Positions 1 to 8,596 of a DNA stretch of 36,025 nt are shown here, piece by piece (the first letter of the stretch is position 1; the number at the start of each line of letters is the position of its first letter). Below the pieces are notes generated by a model, which made no database searches, was not told the DNA's origin, and worked only from the letters and a program-made list of their open reading frames with translations. A program made the translations under genes and the position numbers. Origin of the DNA: Caryophanales bacterium UBA6877 (GTDB lineage: Bacteria; Bacillota_I; Bacilli_A; RFN20; CAG-826). The stretch spans positions 6,952-42,976 of the forward strand of contig DKCJ01000013.1 of assembly GCA_002451465.1 (NCBI GenBank), read 5' to 3'.

Positions 1-2022
1 ACTAAAAACTCACCAATAATTGATTCTAAATACATTACTTCTACTGAACCAGCAATGATTAAAAAATTAATCAAGAGTAATGGAAAAGGAACAACTTTAA
101 GAAATATAATGAGTAATCTTGGTGATTTTATAAAGAAAATTTGCCCATGCTTTTTAATGTCACCTTTATCAATTGCTCAATATATTGATCCAGATAAAAT
201 GCATTTTGATGTAGTTATTTTTGATGAGGCCTCACAAATTCCAACTAGCGAAGCGGTTGGTGCGATTGCTCGTGGTAATTCGGTTGTTATTGCAGGCGAT
301 TATAACCAAATGCCACCAACTAATTTCTTTAAAACTCAAATAGATAGTGATGTTTCTTTCTTTGATAATGAAACAGATTTAGATAGTTTACTTGATGATT
401 GTATAAGTGTTGGTTTACCACAAAAGAAATTGTTATGGCATTATAGAAGTCATCATGAATCCTTAATTGCTTTCTCTAATAATAAATTCTATAAGAACAA
501 TTTATTTACATTCCCTTCGCCTTCTAATTTAATTAGTAATGTTAAGTTTATAAATGTTCATGGAATATATGAAAGAAATAAAGGCGTTAATGAAAAAGAA
601 GCTAATGAAATTGTAAAAGAGATTATTCGCAGGATTAAAGATCCAATATTATCTAAGAAAAGTATCGGGGTAGTTACTTTTAACCAAAAACAACAAAACT
701 TAATTCAAGATTTATTAGATAATGAATATGATAAAAATCCAAATCTTAATTTTAAGCCTGGTAACGAAACTATTTTTGTTAAAAATTTAGAGAATGTTCA
801 AGGTGATGAAAGAGATGTTATTTTATTTTCAATTTGCTTTGCAAAAAGAAAAGATGGAGAACTTAGTTTAAACTTTGGGCCTTTATCTCTTGAAAAAGGT
901 GAAAGAAGATTAAATGTTGCAGTTTCAAGATCAAGAGATGAAATGATTATTTATTCATCAATTGAACCAATGGATATTAATGCAAATAATGCTAAAAATG
1001 AAGGTGCAAGATACTTAAAAGATTTATTAGAATATGCTAAGTATGGCACTAAAACTTTAACAAAAAATGTTGATAATAATGATTTAAAATTTGATAAGAG
1101 TGTTGCTGAATTTATTGCAAAAGACCTAGAAAAACTTGGTTATAAATGCGATTTAGATGTTGGAACAAGTAATTTTAGAGTAGATATAGCAATTAAAAAT
1201 GAAAAAGGTGATTCATATTGTTTAGGTATTATTTGTGATTCATCTTTCTATTATGATGCTAAAACTTGTCGAGATAGAAACATTCTTCATTATGATATTT
1301 TAAATCGATTAGGCTGGAATATAGCAAGAATTTGGACATTAGATTATTATGATCATCCAAAAGAAGTTATTAAATCGATTGTTGAAAAAGTCTCCTTAAT
1401 TAATAAAGGGTTAGTTAATAATCATTTAGATGATGATCGAAACGAATCAAAACCTATAATTAGTTTCAAAAGAAAATCAGAAGATTCTTGGATGGTAAAT
1501 AAAATCTCTTATGTGAAATATAATGAATTTATCGCAAGATTAAATGATGACCGAGAAGTTTTAATGGTATTAAAAGGACTTATTAATAAAGAAGCTCCTG
1601 TCACTTTTGATTATATAAAAGAAAGAATAAGAAAAATGAGTAATATCTCAAGAATTAGCAAAAAAGAAAGTGACCGTTTAAGATATTTAATCGGTGAATG
1701 TGGATTTTATCATACTTTGTCTCCTGATACATATTGGATTAATACTGATCAATATCTTTCATTTAAAAATTATCGTGAGAACAAAGGTATCGATATTTGT
1801 AAAGTTCCATATGAAGAATTAGGCAATTTATTTACAGATATTATTAAAGATTTAAAAACAATCGATAAGAAAGATTTATTTAAATTTGTAACAGTCTTTT
1901 ATGGATATAAAGTTATGTCACAAAAAACACAAAATTATCTTGAAGATTGTCTTCATTATTTAGTAATGAAAAAATATAATTCTTTAATGCAAAGTGGAGA
2001 TCTTATAAAAATTAAAGAATAA
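1..2022 (+). CDS. Superfamily 1 helicase with C-terminal nuclease-like and DUF3320-like domains, 5'-truncated by window edge
   Basis: The frame is open from base 1, so the start and the Walker A motif lie outside the window; 673 codons are visible. Numbering from the Met at 55, it shows SF1 (Dna2/Upf1-like) helicase motifs: motif II VVIFDEASQ (53-61), motif III around AGDYNQMPPT, motif IV around LLWHYRSH, motif V VQGDERDVILFS and motif VI LNVAVSRSRDEMII. A region at about residues 350-440 (AEFIAKDLEKLGYKCDLDVG, then FRVDIAI) resembles the Vsr/MTES_1575 restriction-endonuclease-like domain. The tail near LMVLKGLINKEAP resembles DUF3320. This order matches large DUF4011-type helicase-nuclease proteins, many of which sit in defence regions. 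An anti-phage or DNA-processing role is inference, since no partner gene is visible upstream. Confidence 0.8.
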   Translation, partial: TKNSPIIDSKYITSTEPAMIKKLIKSNGKGTTLRNIMSNLGDFIKKICPCFLMSPLSIAQYIDPDKMHFDVVIFDEASQIPTSEAVGAIARGNSVVIAGDYNQMPPTNFFKTQIDSDVSFFDNETDLDSLLDDCISVGLPQKKLLWHYRSHHESLIAFSNNKFYKNNLFTFPSPSNLISNVKFINVHGIYERNKGVNEKEANEIVKEIIRRIKDPILSKKSIGVVTFNQKQQNLIQDLLDNEYDKNPNLNFKPGNETIFVKNLENVQGDERDVILFSICFAKRKDGELSLNFGPLSLEKGERRLNVAVSRSRDEMIIYSSIEPMDINANNAKNEGARYLKDLLEYAKYGTKTLTKNVDNNDLKFDKSVAEFIAKDLEKLGYKCDLDVGTSNFRVDIAIKNEKGDSYCLGIICDSSFYYDAKTCRDRNILHYDILNRLGWNIARIWTLDYYDHPKEVIKSIVEKVSLINKGLVNNHLDDDRNESKPIISFKRKSEDSWMVNKISYVKYNEFIARLNDDREVLMVLKGLINKEAPVTFDYIKERIRKMSNISRISKKESDRLRYLIGECGFYHTLSPDTYWINTDQYLSFKNYRENKGIDICKVPYEELGNLFTDIIKDLKTIDKKDLFKFVTVFYGYKVMSQKTQNYLEDCLHYLVMKKYNSLMQSGDLIKIKE

Positions 2023-2214
2023 GTTTAATTCATAGCAATTTTATTGCAAAAATTTATTAGTAATACATATAATTTACTCGTTAAATAGATTTAACAAATT
2101 TATCTTAAGTATCTGGGCTTGTTAGTGGGAAGTGATGTTTTTAGAGGTTAATTAGTTGTGAAATAAGATAAATGCTCGAATAAATATGAAGTGATTATTA
2201 AAGGAGAAGAGATT

Positions 2215-3096
2215 ATGAGTAATTACGTATTAAGCTGTTGTTCAACAAGTGATTTATCACCAGAAGAATATAAAAGTAGAAACATTGAATGTCTTTGTTT
2301 TCACTTTTTCATGGATGATAAAGAATTTATTGATGATTTTGGTAAAACAATTTCCTATAAAGATTTTTACCAAAGGATGTTAGATGGAGTTGTTACAAAA
2401 ACAACTCAATTAAATTCTCAACAATATATTGAATATTTTGAGAAATTTTTAAAGGAAGGGAAAGATATTATTCACGTTACATTATCAAGTGGTTTAAGTG
2501 GAACTTATCAAAGTGCTTTAATTGCAAGAGATATGTTACTTGAAAAATATAAAGACCGTAAAATTTATATTGTAGATTCTTTAGGAGCATCGAGTGGATA
2601 TGGCTTGCTAGTTTGCAAAATGGCTACCTTAAGAGATCAAGAAATGTCTATTGACGATCTTTATAATTGGGCAATCAATAATAGATTAAAAGTTCATTAT
2701 TGGTTCTTCTCAACTGATTTAAAATTTTATGTTAGAGGTGGAAGAATTTCTAAAAGTGCAGGATTAATTGGCAACATTTTACATTTATGTCCTGTATTAA
2801 ATATGAATGTCGAAGGTAAACTTACTCCACGTAAAAAAATTATTGGTAAGAAAAGAGCAATTGATGATGTTGTAAATGAAATGATTGCAAATACAAGCAA
2901 AGATTATAATGATGAATGCTTTATTTGTAACTCTGAATGTATTGATGATGCTAACCGTGTTAAAGAAAAAGTTGAAAACTATTTTCCTAATTTAAAAGGT
3001 AAAGTAAAGATATTTAATATTGGTACAACGATTGGTAGCCATACAGGTCCTGGAACAGTTGCTTTATTCTTCTTTGGAAAAGAAAGAATTAACTAA
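2215..3096 (+). CDS. DegV family protein (fatty-acid-binding, FakB-like)
   Basis: The protein is 293 aa when started at the ATG at 2215, which has AAGGAGAAGAG at 2201-2211 as ribosome binding site. An in-frame GTG at 2191 lies upstream of that site and is less likely. DegV hallmarks are THLSSGLSGTY-like text (seen as VTLSSGLSGTYQSA), VDSLGASSGYGLL, the GGRISKSAGLIGNILHLCP block, and a HTGPGTVALFF end. The family folds as an EDD domain and binds a fatty acid. FakB members hand exogenous fatty acids to the kinase FakA for phospholipid synthesis. No fakA is in the window. The gene is monocistronic with its own terminator. A second paralogue lies at 32606-33463. Confidence 0.88.
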   Translation: MSNYVLSCCSTSDLSPEEYKSRNIECLCFHFFMDDKEFIDDFGKTISYKDFYQRMLDGVVTKTTQLNSQQYIEYFEKFLKEGKDIIHVTLSSGLSGTYQSALIARDMLLEKYKDRKIYIVDSLGASSGYGLLVCKMATLRDQEMSIDDLYNWAINNRLKVHYWFFSTDLKFYVRGGRISKSAGLIGNILHLCPVLNMNVEGKLTPRKKIIGKKRAIDDVVNEMIANTSKDYNDECFICNSECIDDANRVKEKVENYFPNLKGKVKIFNIGTTIGSHTGPGTVALFFFGKERIN

Positions 3097-3116
3097 TATT
3101 TATATTACTTATGTGG

Positions 3117-3147
3117 AACGCTATTTTAAAAAATAGCGTTTTTATTT
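3117..3147 (+). terminator. Rho-independent terminator of the degV gene
   Basis: An 11-nt arm AACGCTATTTT (3117-3127) and its exact complement (3130-3140) form a hairpin with a minimal AA loop, followed by TTTATTT. It separates degV from the rex operon. Confidence 0.85.
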
Positions 3148-3227
3148 GCATTTTTAAAGCAATTATTTAAAGTTTTAATTTATTAGAAATTATTTATTTT
3201 ATCGATACAATCGAAAGAAATTATTCA

Positions 3228-3281
3228 ATATCAAACACTAATAAAACTTTTTTCAAAATATCAGTAAAAAAATATTGATAT
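3228..3281 (+). promoter_or_regulatory. Candidate operator half-sites in the rex promoter
   Basis: ATATCA occurs at 3228-3233 and again exactly 30 bp on at 3258-3263, and is inverted as TGATAT at 3276-3281. The last two belong to a 9-6-9 inverted repeat (ATATCAGTA, six A, TATTGATAT) with one mismatch. This repeat overlaps the -35 box of the rex promoter. It is not the classical Rex operator (TTGTTAA-N4-TTAACAA), and whether Rex or another regulator binds is unknown. Confidence 0.4.
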
Positions 3282-3303
3282 ATCTAATTTTAAATTATAA
3301 AAT
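3275..3303 (+). promoter_or_regulatory. Predicted sigma-A-type promoter of the rex-adhE-hydrogenase operon
   Basis: TTGATA (3275-3280) and TAAAAT (3298-3303) are each a 5/6 match to consensus and are spaced by 17 nt. Transcription would start near 3310, giving a leader of about 23 nt with AAGGAG before the rex ATG. Confidence 0.6.
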
Positions 3304-3332
3304 TATTGTCGTAAGGAGTTTGAAGAGCATTA

Positions 3333-3986
3333 ATGGAGAAACTAAAACCTGTTACGATGAAGCAATTAGGTCGATATCCTGTATATCTTAGGTTTCTTTT
3401 ATCACAAAAAGAACTTGGATATAAAACAACTAGTGCGCCAATCATTGCTAAGGGGCTTGGATTTAACGAAGAAAAAGTTCGTAAAGACCTCCAAGTTGTA
3501 GCTAGTGATGCTGGCAAACCAAAGTCTGGAAGAAAAATCGATGATCTTATAAACGATATTGAATCCTTTCTTGGTTATAACGATGTTAATGACGCAGTAA
3601 TTGTTGGTGTAGGTCATTTAGGACAAGCGTTTCTTAATTATTCCGGTTTTAAAGATTTTGGTTTAGACATCTTAGTTGGATTTGACATTGATCCAAATGT
3701 TGTCGATAGTGAAATTAATGGAAAAAGAATATATTCCATATATAAAATGGAAAATTTAATTCCAAGATTAAATGTTCACATCGCCATATTGACTGTTCCA
3801 AGCGATGTAGCTCAAGAAATAGTTGATAAATTGGTGAATGTTGGTATTAGAGCGATTTGGAATTTTGTACCAATTCACTTAGATGTTCCAGATAATGTCG
3901 TAGTTGAAAACGTTAATTTAGCTGGTTCACTTGCGGTTTTATCTCACAAATTAAAAGATAAACAAATTAACGATCAAAACTTATAA
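3333..3986 (+). CDS. rex: Redox-sensing transcriptional repressor Rex
   Basis: The 217-aa protein has usual Rex length. An N-terminal winged helix spans about residues 8-75, with RYPVYLRFL and the recognition region NEEKVRKDLQVV. A Rossmann NAD(H)-binding domain follows, with glycine motif VGVGHLGQA (G92, G94, G97) and FDIDPN after the second strand. Known Rex proteins sense the NADH/NAD+ ratio and repress fermentation genes until NADH builds up. Placement 26 nt before adhE in the same direction fits autoregulation and control of the operon. The family motif after the recognition helix is unusual here (AGKPKSGRK), which may go with a non-classical operator. AAGGAG lies 14 nt before the ATG, and GAAGAG is closer. 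Confidence 0.93.
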   Translation: MEKLKPVTMKQLGRYPVYLRFLLSQKELGYKTTSAPIIAKGLGFNEEKVRKDLQVVASDAGKPKSGRKIDDLINDIESFLGYNDVNDAVIVGVGHLGQAFLNYSGFKDFGLDILVGFDIDPNVVDSEINGKRIYSIYKMENLIPRLNVHIAILTVPSDVAQEIVDKLVNVGIRAIWNFVPIHLDVPDNVVVENVNLAGSLAVLSHKLKDKQINDQNL

Positions 3987-4012
3987 ATTCTTATTTTTTA
4001 AAGGAGATCCAA

Positions 4013-6634
4013 ATGGAAGAAAAAGAATTGAACCCTCAAGCTGTAAAAGAAGTTGATGAACTTGTTAAAAAAGGCCAAGTAGCTTTAAACGAATTTTTAA
4101 AACTTAATCAAGAACAAGTCGACTACATTGTCGCAAAATGTAGTGTTGCAGGACTTGATCACCATGGTGACTTAGCTGCTGCTGCAATTAATGAAACAAA
4201 ACGTGGTATTTTCGAAGATAAAGCCACTAAAAACTTATTTGCCTGCGAATATATTGTTAACAATATGAGACACTTAAAGACAGTTGGTGTTATTAAAAGC
4301 GATCCAGTAACTGGTATTACTGAAATTGCTGACCCTCTTGGTGTTATTTGTGGTATTACCCCTGTTACAAACCCAACTAGTACTGTTATTTTTAAGTCTT
4401 TAATTTCATTAAAAACTAGAAACCCAATTATTTTCGCATTCCATCCAAATGCTCAAAATAGCTCAAAGATGGCTGCTGAAATTATGAGAGATACCGCTGT
4501 TGCAGCTGGTGCTCCAAAAAATTGCATTCAATGGATTGAACATCCATCAATGGATGCTACAACTGCTTTAATGAAACATCCAGGAGTCGCTACAATTTTA
4601 GCAACTGGTGGTAACGCAATGGTTAGAGCTGCTTATAGTTGTGGAAAACCTGCTATGGGCGTCGGTGCTGGTAACGTTCCTTGCTACATTAATAAAAGCG
4701 CAAACGTTGAACAAGCAGTTAATGATGTTGTTATTTCAAAATCATTCGATAATGGTATGATTTGTGCTTCTGAATCTGCATGTTTTGTTGATAAAGAAGT
4801 TTATGATGAAGCTGTTAAATTATTTAAGAGATTTAAAGTTTATTTTGCAACTGAAGAAGAAAAACTTAAACTTGAAAAATTCATGTTTGGTGTTAATTCA
4901 AAAGATCCAGATTATGAAACTAAAGCTAAGCTTAATCCAATCGTTGCTGGTATGAGTCCACAAAATATTGCAAAAAACGCTGGTATTACTGTTCCAGATG
5001 ATTGTGTTATTATTGCTGTAAGATGTAAGACTGTTGGACCAAAAGAAATTATGTCTAGAGAAAAACTTTCACCAGTTCTTGCTTTCTATAAAGTTGAAGA
5101 TGATGTTGAAGGATTCAAGAAGAGTAAAGAAATGCTTGAATTCAATGGTTTAGGACATACTGCAGCTATTCATTGTAAAGAACAAAAGATGGCTGATGAT
5201 TTTGGTGAAAATTGTGCTGCTTTACGTATTGTTTGGAATTCCCCATCTACTTTCGGTGGTATTGGTAATGTTTATAACTCATTCTTGCCATCACTTACTT
5301 TAGGTTGTGGTTCTTATGGACATAACTCAATTGGTGGTAACGTTAGTGCTGTCAATTTACTCAATGTTAAGAAAGTTGGAAAGAGGAGAAATACTATGCA
5401 ATGGTTTAAAGTACCACAAAAGATTTACTTTGAAAGAAATTCAATTCAATATTTACAAAGTTGCAAAAATGTTAACAAGGTCTTTATCGTTACTGACCGT
5501 TCAATGGTTGATTTAGGGTTTGTTAATAGAGTTACTGAACAACTTAATTTAAGAAGAGATCCAGTTCAAATTCAACTTTTCTGTGATGTTGAACCAGATC
5601 CAGATATTACAACTGTTAGAAAAGGTGTTGAGTTAATGTATAACTTTAAACCAGATACCATTATTGCTTTAGGTGGTGGTAGCCCAATGGATGCCGCTAA
5701 AGGTATGTGGTTATTCTACGAACATCCAGAAGTTAACTTCGATGATTTGAAACAAAAATTCATGGATATTCGTAAGAGAGCCTTCAAATATCCAGAACTT
5801 GGTCGTAAATCAAAATTAATTTGTATTCCAACAACTTCTGGTACTGGTAGTGAAGTTACTCCATTCGCCGTTATTAGTGATAAAGCTCATTTAAAGAAAT
5901 ATCCTTTAACCGATTATAGTCTTACTCCAACTATTGCAATTGTTGATCCAGAATTTACAACTAATATTCCTGCTAAACCAACTGCAATGACTGGTATGGA
6001 TGTCTTAACTCATGCTATTGAAGCTTATACAAGTGTTCTTGCAAGTGATTTCACTGATGGTTTGGCCTTAAAAGCAATTCAACTTGTATTTAATTATTTA
6101 CCAAGAGCTGTTAAAGATGGTCCTCATGATTTACTCGCAAGAGAAAAGATGCACAATGCTGCTACAATTGCCGGTATGGCATTTGCTAACGCATTCTTAG
6201 GTATGACTCACTCGCTTGCTCATAAAGTTGGTGCTGAATTCCATACAGTTCATGGTTATACTTGTAGTGTTTTATTACCATATGTCATTAGATATAATGG
6301 ACAAGTTCCAACCAAACTTAGTGTCTGGCCAAAATATAATGAATATTGCTGCGATAAGAAATATCAAGAAATTTGTAATTTAATTGGTATTAAATGCGAT
6401 AATCCATCTGAAGCTGGCGATAAACTTGCTGATGCAGTTACTACTTTAGCTAAGACTTGTGGATTAGGAACAAGCTTTAAAGAAATGGGTATTGATAAGA
6501 AAGATTGGGATAGCAAGATAAAAGAAGTTGCTGTCTTAGCTTATGAAGATCAATGTTCACCAGCCAACCCACGTGTTCCAATGGTCAAAGATATGGAAGT
6601 TATCTTAGAAAAAGCTTACGAAGGGGTTAAATAA
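4013..6634 (+). CDS. adhE: Bifunctional acetaldehyde-CoA/alcohol dehydrogenase AdhE
   Basis: The 873-aa fusion has full family length. The N-terminal aldehyde dehydrogenase half carries the catalytic cysteine C251 in FDNGMICASES and reduces acetyl-CoA to acetaldehyde. The C-terminal iron-dependent alcohol dehydrogenase half (about 450-873) has GGGSPMDAAK, PTTSGTGSEVTPF and metal ligands D663, H667, H733 and H747, and makes ethanol. Both steps reoxidise NADH. A strong AAAGGAG site precedes the ATG. The gene lies directly behind rex and only 1 nt before the next gene, so it is the first metabolic gene of the redox operon. AdhE proteins of this type polymerise into cytoplasmic spirosomes (known for the family). 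Confidence 0.97.
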   Translation: MEEKELNPQAVKEVDELVKKGQVALNEFLKLNQEQVDYIVAKCSVAGLDHHGDLAAAAINETKRGIFEDKATKNLFACEYIVNNMRHLKTVGVIKSDPVTGITEIADPLGVICGITPVTNPTSTVIFKSLISLKTRNPIIFAFHPNAQNSSKMAAEIMRDTAVAAGAPKNCIQWIEHPSMDATTALMKHPGVATILATGGNAMVRAAYSCGKPAMGVGAGNVPCYINKSANVEQAVNDVVISKSFDNGMICASESACFVDKEVYDEAVKLFKRFKVYFATEEEKLKLEKFMFGVNSKDPDYETKAKLNPIVAGMSPQNIAKNAGITVPDDCVIIAVRCKTVGPKEIMSREKLSPVLAFYKVEDDVEGFKKSKEMLEFNGLGHTAAIHCKEQKMADDFGENCAALRIVWNSPSTFGGIGNVYNSFLPSLTLGCGSYGHNSIGGNVSAVNLLNVKKVGKRRNTMQWFKVPQKIYFERNSIQYLQSCKNVNKVFIVTDRSMVDLGFVNRVTEQLNLRRDPVQIQLFCDVEPDPDITTVRKGVELMYNFKPDTIIALGGGSPMDAAKGMWLFYEHPEVNFDDLKQKFMDIRKRAFKYPELGRKSKLICIPTTSGTGSEVTPFAVISDKAHLKKYPLTDYSLTPTIAIVDPEFTTNIPAKPTAMTGMDVLTHAIEAYTSVLASDFTDGLALKAIQLVFNYLPRAVKDGPHDLLAREKMHNAATIAGMAFANAFLGMTHSLAHKVGAEFHTVHGYTCSVLLPYVIRYNGQVPTKLSVWPKYNEYCCDKKYQEICNLIGIKCDNPSEAGDKLADAVTTLAKTCGLGTSFKEMGIDKKDWDSKIKEVAVLAYEDQCSPANPRVPMVKDMEVILEKAYEGVK

Positions 6635-6635
6635 A

Positions 6636-6887
6636 ATGTTGAATGTCTCTGTTTGTGTTGGTAGCTCATGCCATTTAAACGGAAGTTATGATATTATAGA
6701 AGCAATGAAGAAAGCTCTTAAGGACAACAATATCGAAGACAAAGTTGTCCTTAAAGGGACATTTTGTCTCAATAAATGTGGCACTCATGGTGTTAATGTT
6801 AAAGTTGGAGACGAAATTGTTACTGGCGTTACTTTAGATAATTTTCAAGAATTTTTTGATAAATATATTTTAAGTAAAGTTAAATAA
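6636..6887 (+). CDS. Small thioredoxin-like [2Fe-2S] ferredoxin
   Basis: This 83-aa protein has four cysteines in the pattern of the thioredoxin-like [2Fe-2S] domain (NuoE/HydC/HydA accessory type): C7 and C12 in SVCVGSSC, C44 and C48 in GTFCLNKCG. It starts one base after the adhE stop; its likely ribosome site AAGGGG is inside the end of adhE, which suggests translational coupling. It probably shuttles electrons to or from the hydrogenases encoded next. No NuoF-like NADH-binding flavoprotein subunit accompanies it in the operon, so it is a stand-alone version of a subunit that usually works in an electron-bifurcating complex. Confidence 0.8.
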   Translation: MLNVSVCVGSSCHLNGSYDIIEAMKKALKDNNIEDKVVLKGTFCLNKCGTHGVNVKVGDEIVTGVTLDNFQEFFDKYILSKVK

Positions 6888-6907
6888 ATTAGTATTAGAG
6901 AGGGCGT

Positions 6908-8596
6908 ATGCATAATTATTGCTTAGTAAGTGAAAAAAATAATTGTAAGAGTTGTTATAAGTGTATTAGATATTGTCCAACAAAATCTATTTCATTTAGT
7001 GGCAATCAAGCTTCAATTATTCAAGATGAATGTATTCTTTGTGGTAAATGTTATTTAGTTTGTCCACAAAATATAAAAGTCATCAGAAATGACTTATTAA
7101 AAGTCCAAGAATTACTTTCTAGCAAGAAAAAAGTTATTGCATCTATTGCCCCCTCTTTTATTGTGGAATATGGAATTAGTTTTGCTAAATTTAAAGAAGT
7201 TTTAATTAAATTAGGATTTTTTGATGCTGAAGAAACTGCACTTGGTGCAACTCTTGTTAAAAAAACATATGATGAAATGTTAAATAAAAACGACAAAGAT
7301 ATCGTTATTTCCTCATGCTGCCATAGTGTAAATTTATTAGTGCAAAAGCATTATCCAGAATTACTTCCATATCTTGCAGATGTCACTTCACCAATGGTGG
7401 CACATGCAATTGATATTAAAAATCGTTATAAAGATGCTGCTGTAGTTTTTATTGGTCCATGCATTGCTAAAAAAGATGAAGCAGACAAAAATCAACAATA
7501 TGTTGATGCTTGCTTAACTTTTTTAGAATTAAATAATTGGTTAAATGTAAATGATATTGAGATTATTAAAGAAGATAATCCAATTAAAATAGAAAAAAGT
7601 AAAGCAAGACTTTTCCCAACTAGTGGTGGTATTTTAGAAACCATGAAAAAAGAAAACAAAGATTATAGCTATCTTGTAGTTGATGGAATGGAGAATGTTT
7701 TAAATGCTTTAAAGGATATTAAAGAAAATAGAGTTCATAAAGCATTTATTGAAATGTCTGCTTGTAGTGGAAGTTGTATAAATGGGCCGGCTATTAGTAA
7801 TGAAGCTAGAGCTTTAGTTGCTAATTATTTAAAAGTTCATAAATTTGCTGGAAGTCACGATTTTGATACAAGAGAATATGAACCTAATTATTTTAAAAAA
7901 CAATATAATCCAATTATTGTTGAAAAAGTAATGCCTAGTGAACAAGATATTCAAAAATGTTTGAAGAAAATGGGTAAAACCAGCAAGAACAAAGAACTTA
8001 ATTGTGGGTGTTGTGGATATAACACTTGTAGAGAAAAAGCCATTGCTATTATTGAAGGTAAAGCAGTTAAAGAAATGTGTTTGCCTTATTTAATGGAGAA
8101 GGTTGAATCATTTAGTGATAACATTGTTAAAAATACACCTAATGGTCTTATGGTTGTAAATGAGTCATTGAATGTTGAATTAATTAATAAAGCAATGCTT
8201 AAGATTATTGGACTTATTGATGCTAAAGATGTAATTGGTAAAAGTATTACAACTATTTTAGATCCTGAAGATTTTATTAATTGTTTTAATGGCAACGAAA
8301 CCATTAAAGGTAAGAAAGAATATCTTGCAGAATATGATAAATATGTTGAAGAAACGCTTGTTTTAGATAAGAAATTCCATCTTATATATTGCGTAATGCG
8401 TGATGTAACTGAAGAAGAAATTCAAAAGCAAAAGAAAGACGAACTTGTGCAAAAGTCAGTCAATATTGCAAATAAAGTTATTGATAAAAATATGCGTAGC
8501 GTTCAAGAAATTGCTTCCTTACTTGGTGAAACTGCTGCTGAGACTAAGATTGCTCTTAATGCTTTAAAGGAAACTTTAGAAGATGATAATAAATAA
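6908..8596 (+). CDS. HydS-like sensory [FeFe] hydrogenase with Fe-S and PAS domains
   Basis: Domains in order over 562 aa are as follows. Two [4Fe-4S] ferredoxin motifs use C13/C16/C19/C23 and C42/C45/C48/C52. The [FeFe]-hydrogenase H-cluster domain has L1 SSCCHS (C137, C138), L2 IGPCIAKK (C185) and L3 MSACSGSC (C286, C290). A further Fe-S domain CGCCGYNTC lies near 366-374. A PAS-like domain spans about 390-500, followed by a helical tail. This order is that of sensory group C hydrogenases (HydS), which are thought to sense H2 or redox state rather than make H2. The overlapping PP2C phosphatase gene resembles the phosphatase-linked subtype (group C3 in HydDB terms, from memory). The H-cluster ligand cysteines are all present, but L1 lacks the proline usual in catalytic enzymes. 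AGAGAGGG precedes the ATG. Confidence 0.85.
   Translation: MHNYCLVSEKNNCKSCYKCIRYCPTKSISFSGNQASIIQDECILCGKCYLVCPQNIKVIRNDLLKVQELLSSKKKVIASIAPSFIVEYGISFAKFKEVLIKLGFFDAEETALGATLVKKTYDEMLNKNDKDIVISSCCHSVNLLVQKHYPELLPYLADVTSPMVAHAIDIKNRYKDAAVVFIGPCIAKKDEADKNQQYVDACLTFLELNNWLNVNDIEIIKEDNPIKIEKSKARLFPTSGGILETMKKENKDYSYLVVDGMENVLNALKDIKENRVHKAFIEMSACSGSCINGPAISNEARALVANYLKVHKFAGSHDFDTREYEPNYFKKQYNPIIVEKVMPSEQDIQKCLKKMGKTSKNKELNCGCCGYNTCREKAIAIIEGKAVKEMCLPYLMEKVESFSDNIVKNTPNGLMVVNESLNVELINKAMLKIIGLIDAKDVIGKSITTILDPEDFINCFNGNETIKGKKEYLAEYDKYVEETLVLDKKFHLIYCVMRDVTEEEIQKQKKDELVQKSVNIANKVIDKNMRSVQEIASLLGETAAETKIALNALKETLEDDNK

Noticed and set aside
2035..2047. Short hairpin GCAAT/ATTGC as terminator of the helicase gene
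   Set aside because: The stem has only five pairs and is followed by A rather than T on the plus strand.
2191..2214. GTG start of the first DegV protein
   Set aside because: The ribosome site AAGGAGAAGAG lies downstream of this GTG and serves the ATG at 2215.
4251..4266. Perfect 16-bp palindrome ATATTGTTAACAATAT resembling Rex half-sites
   Set aside because: It lies inside the adhE coding region (EYIVNN), lacks the four-base spacer of Rex operators, and can arise from codon choice.
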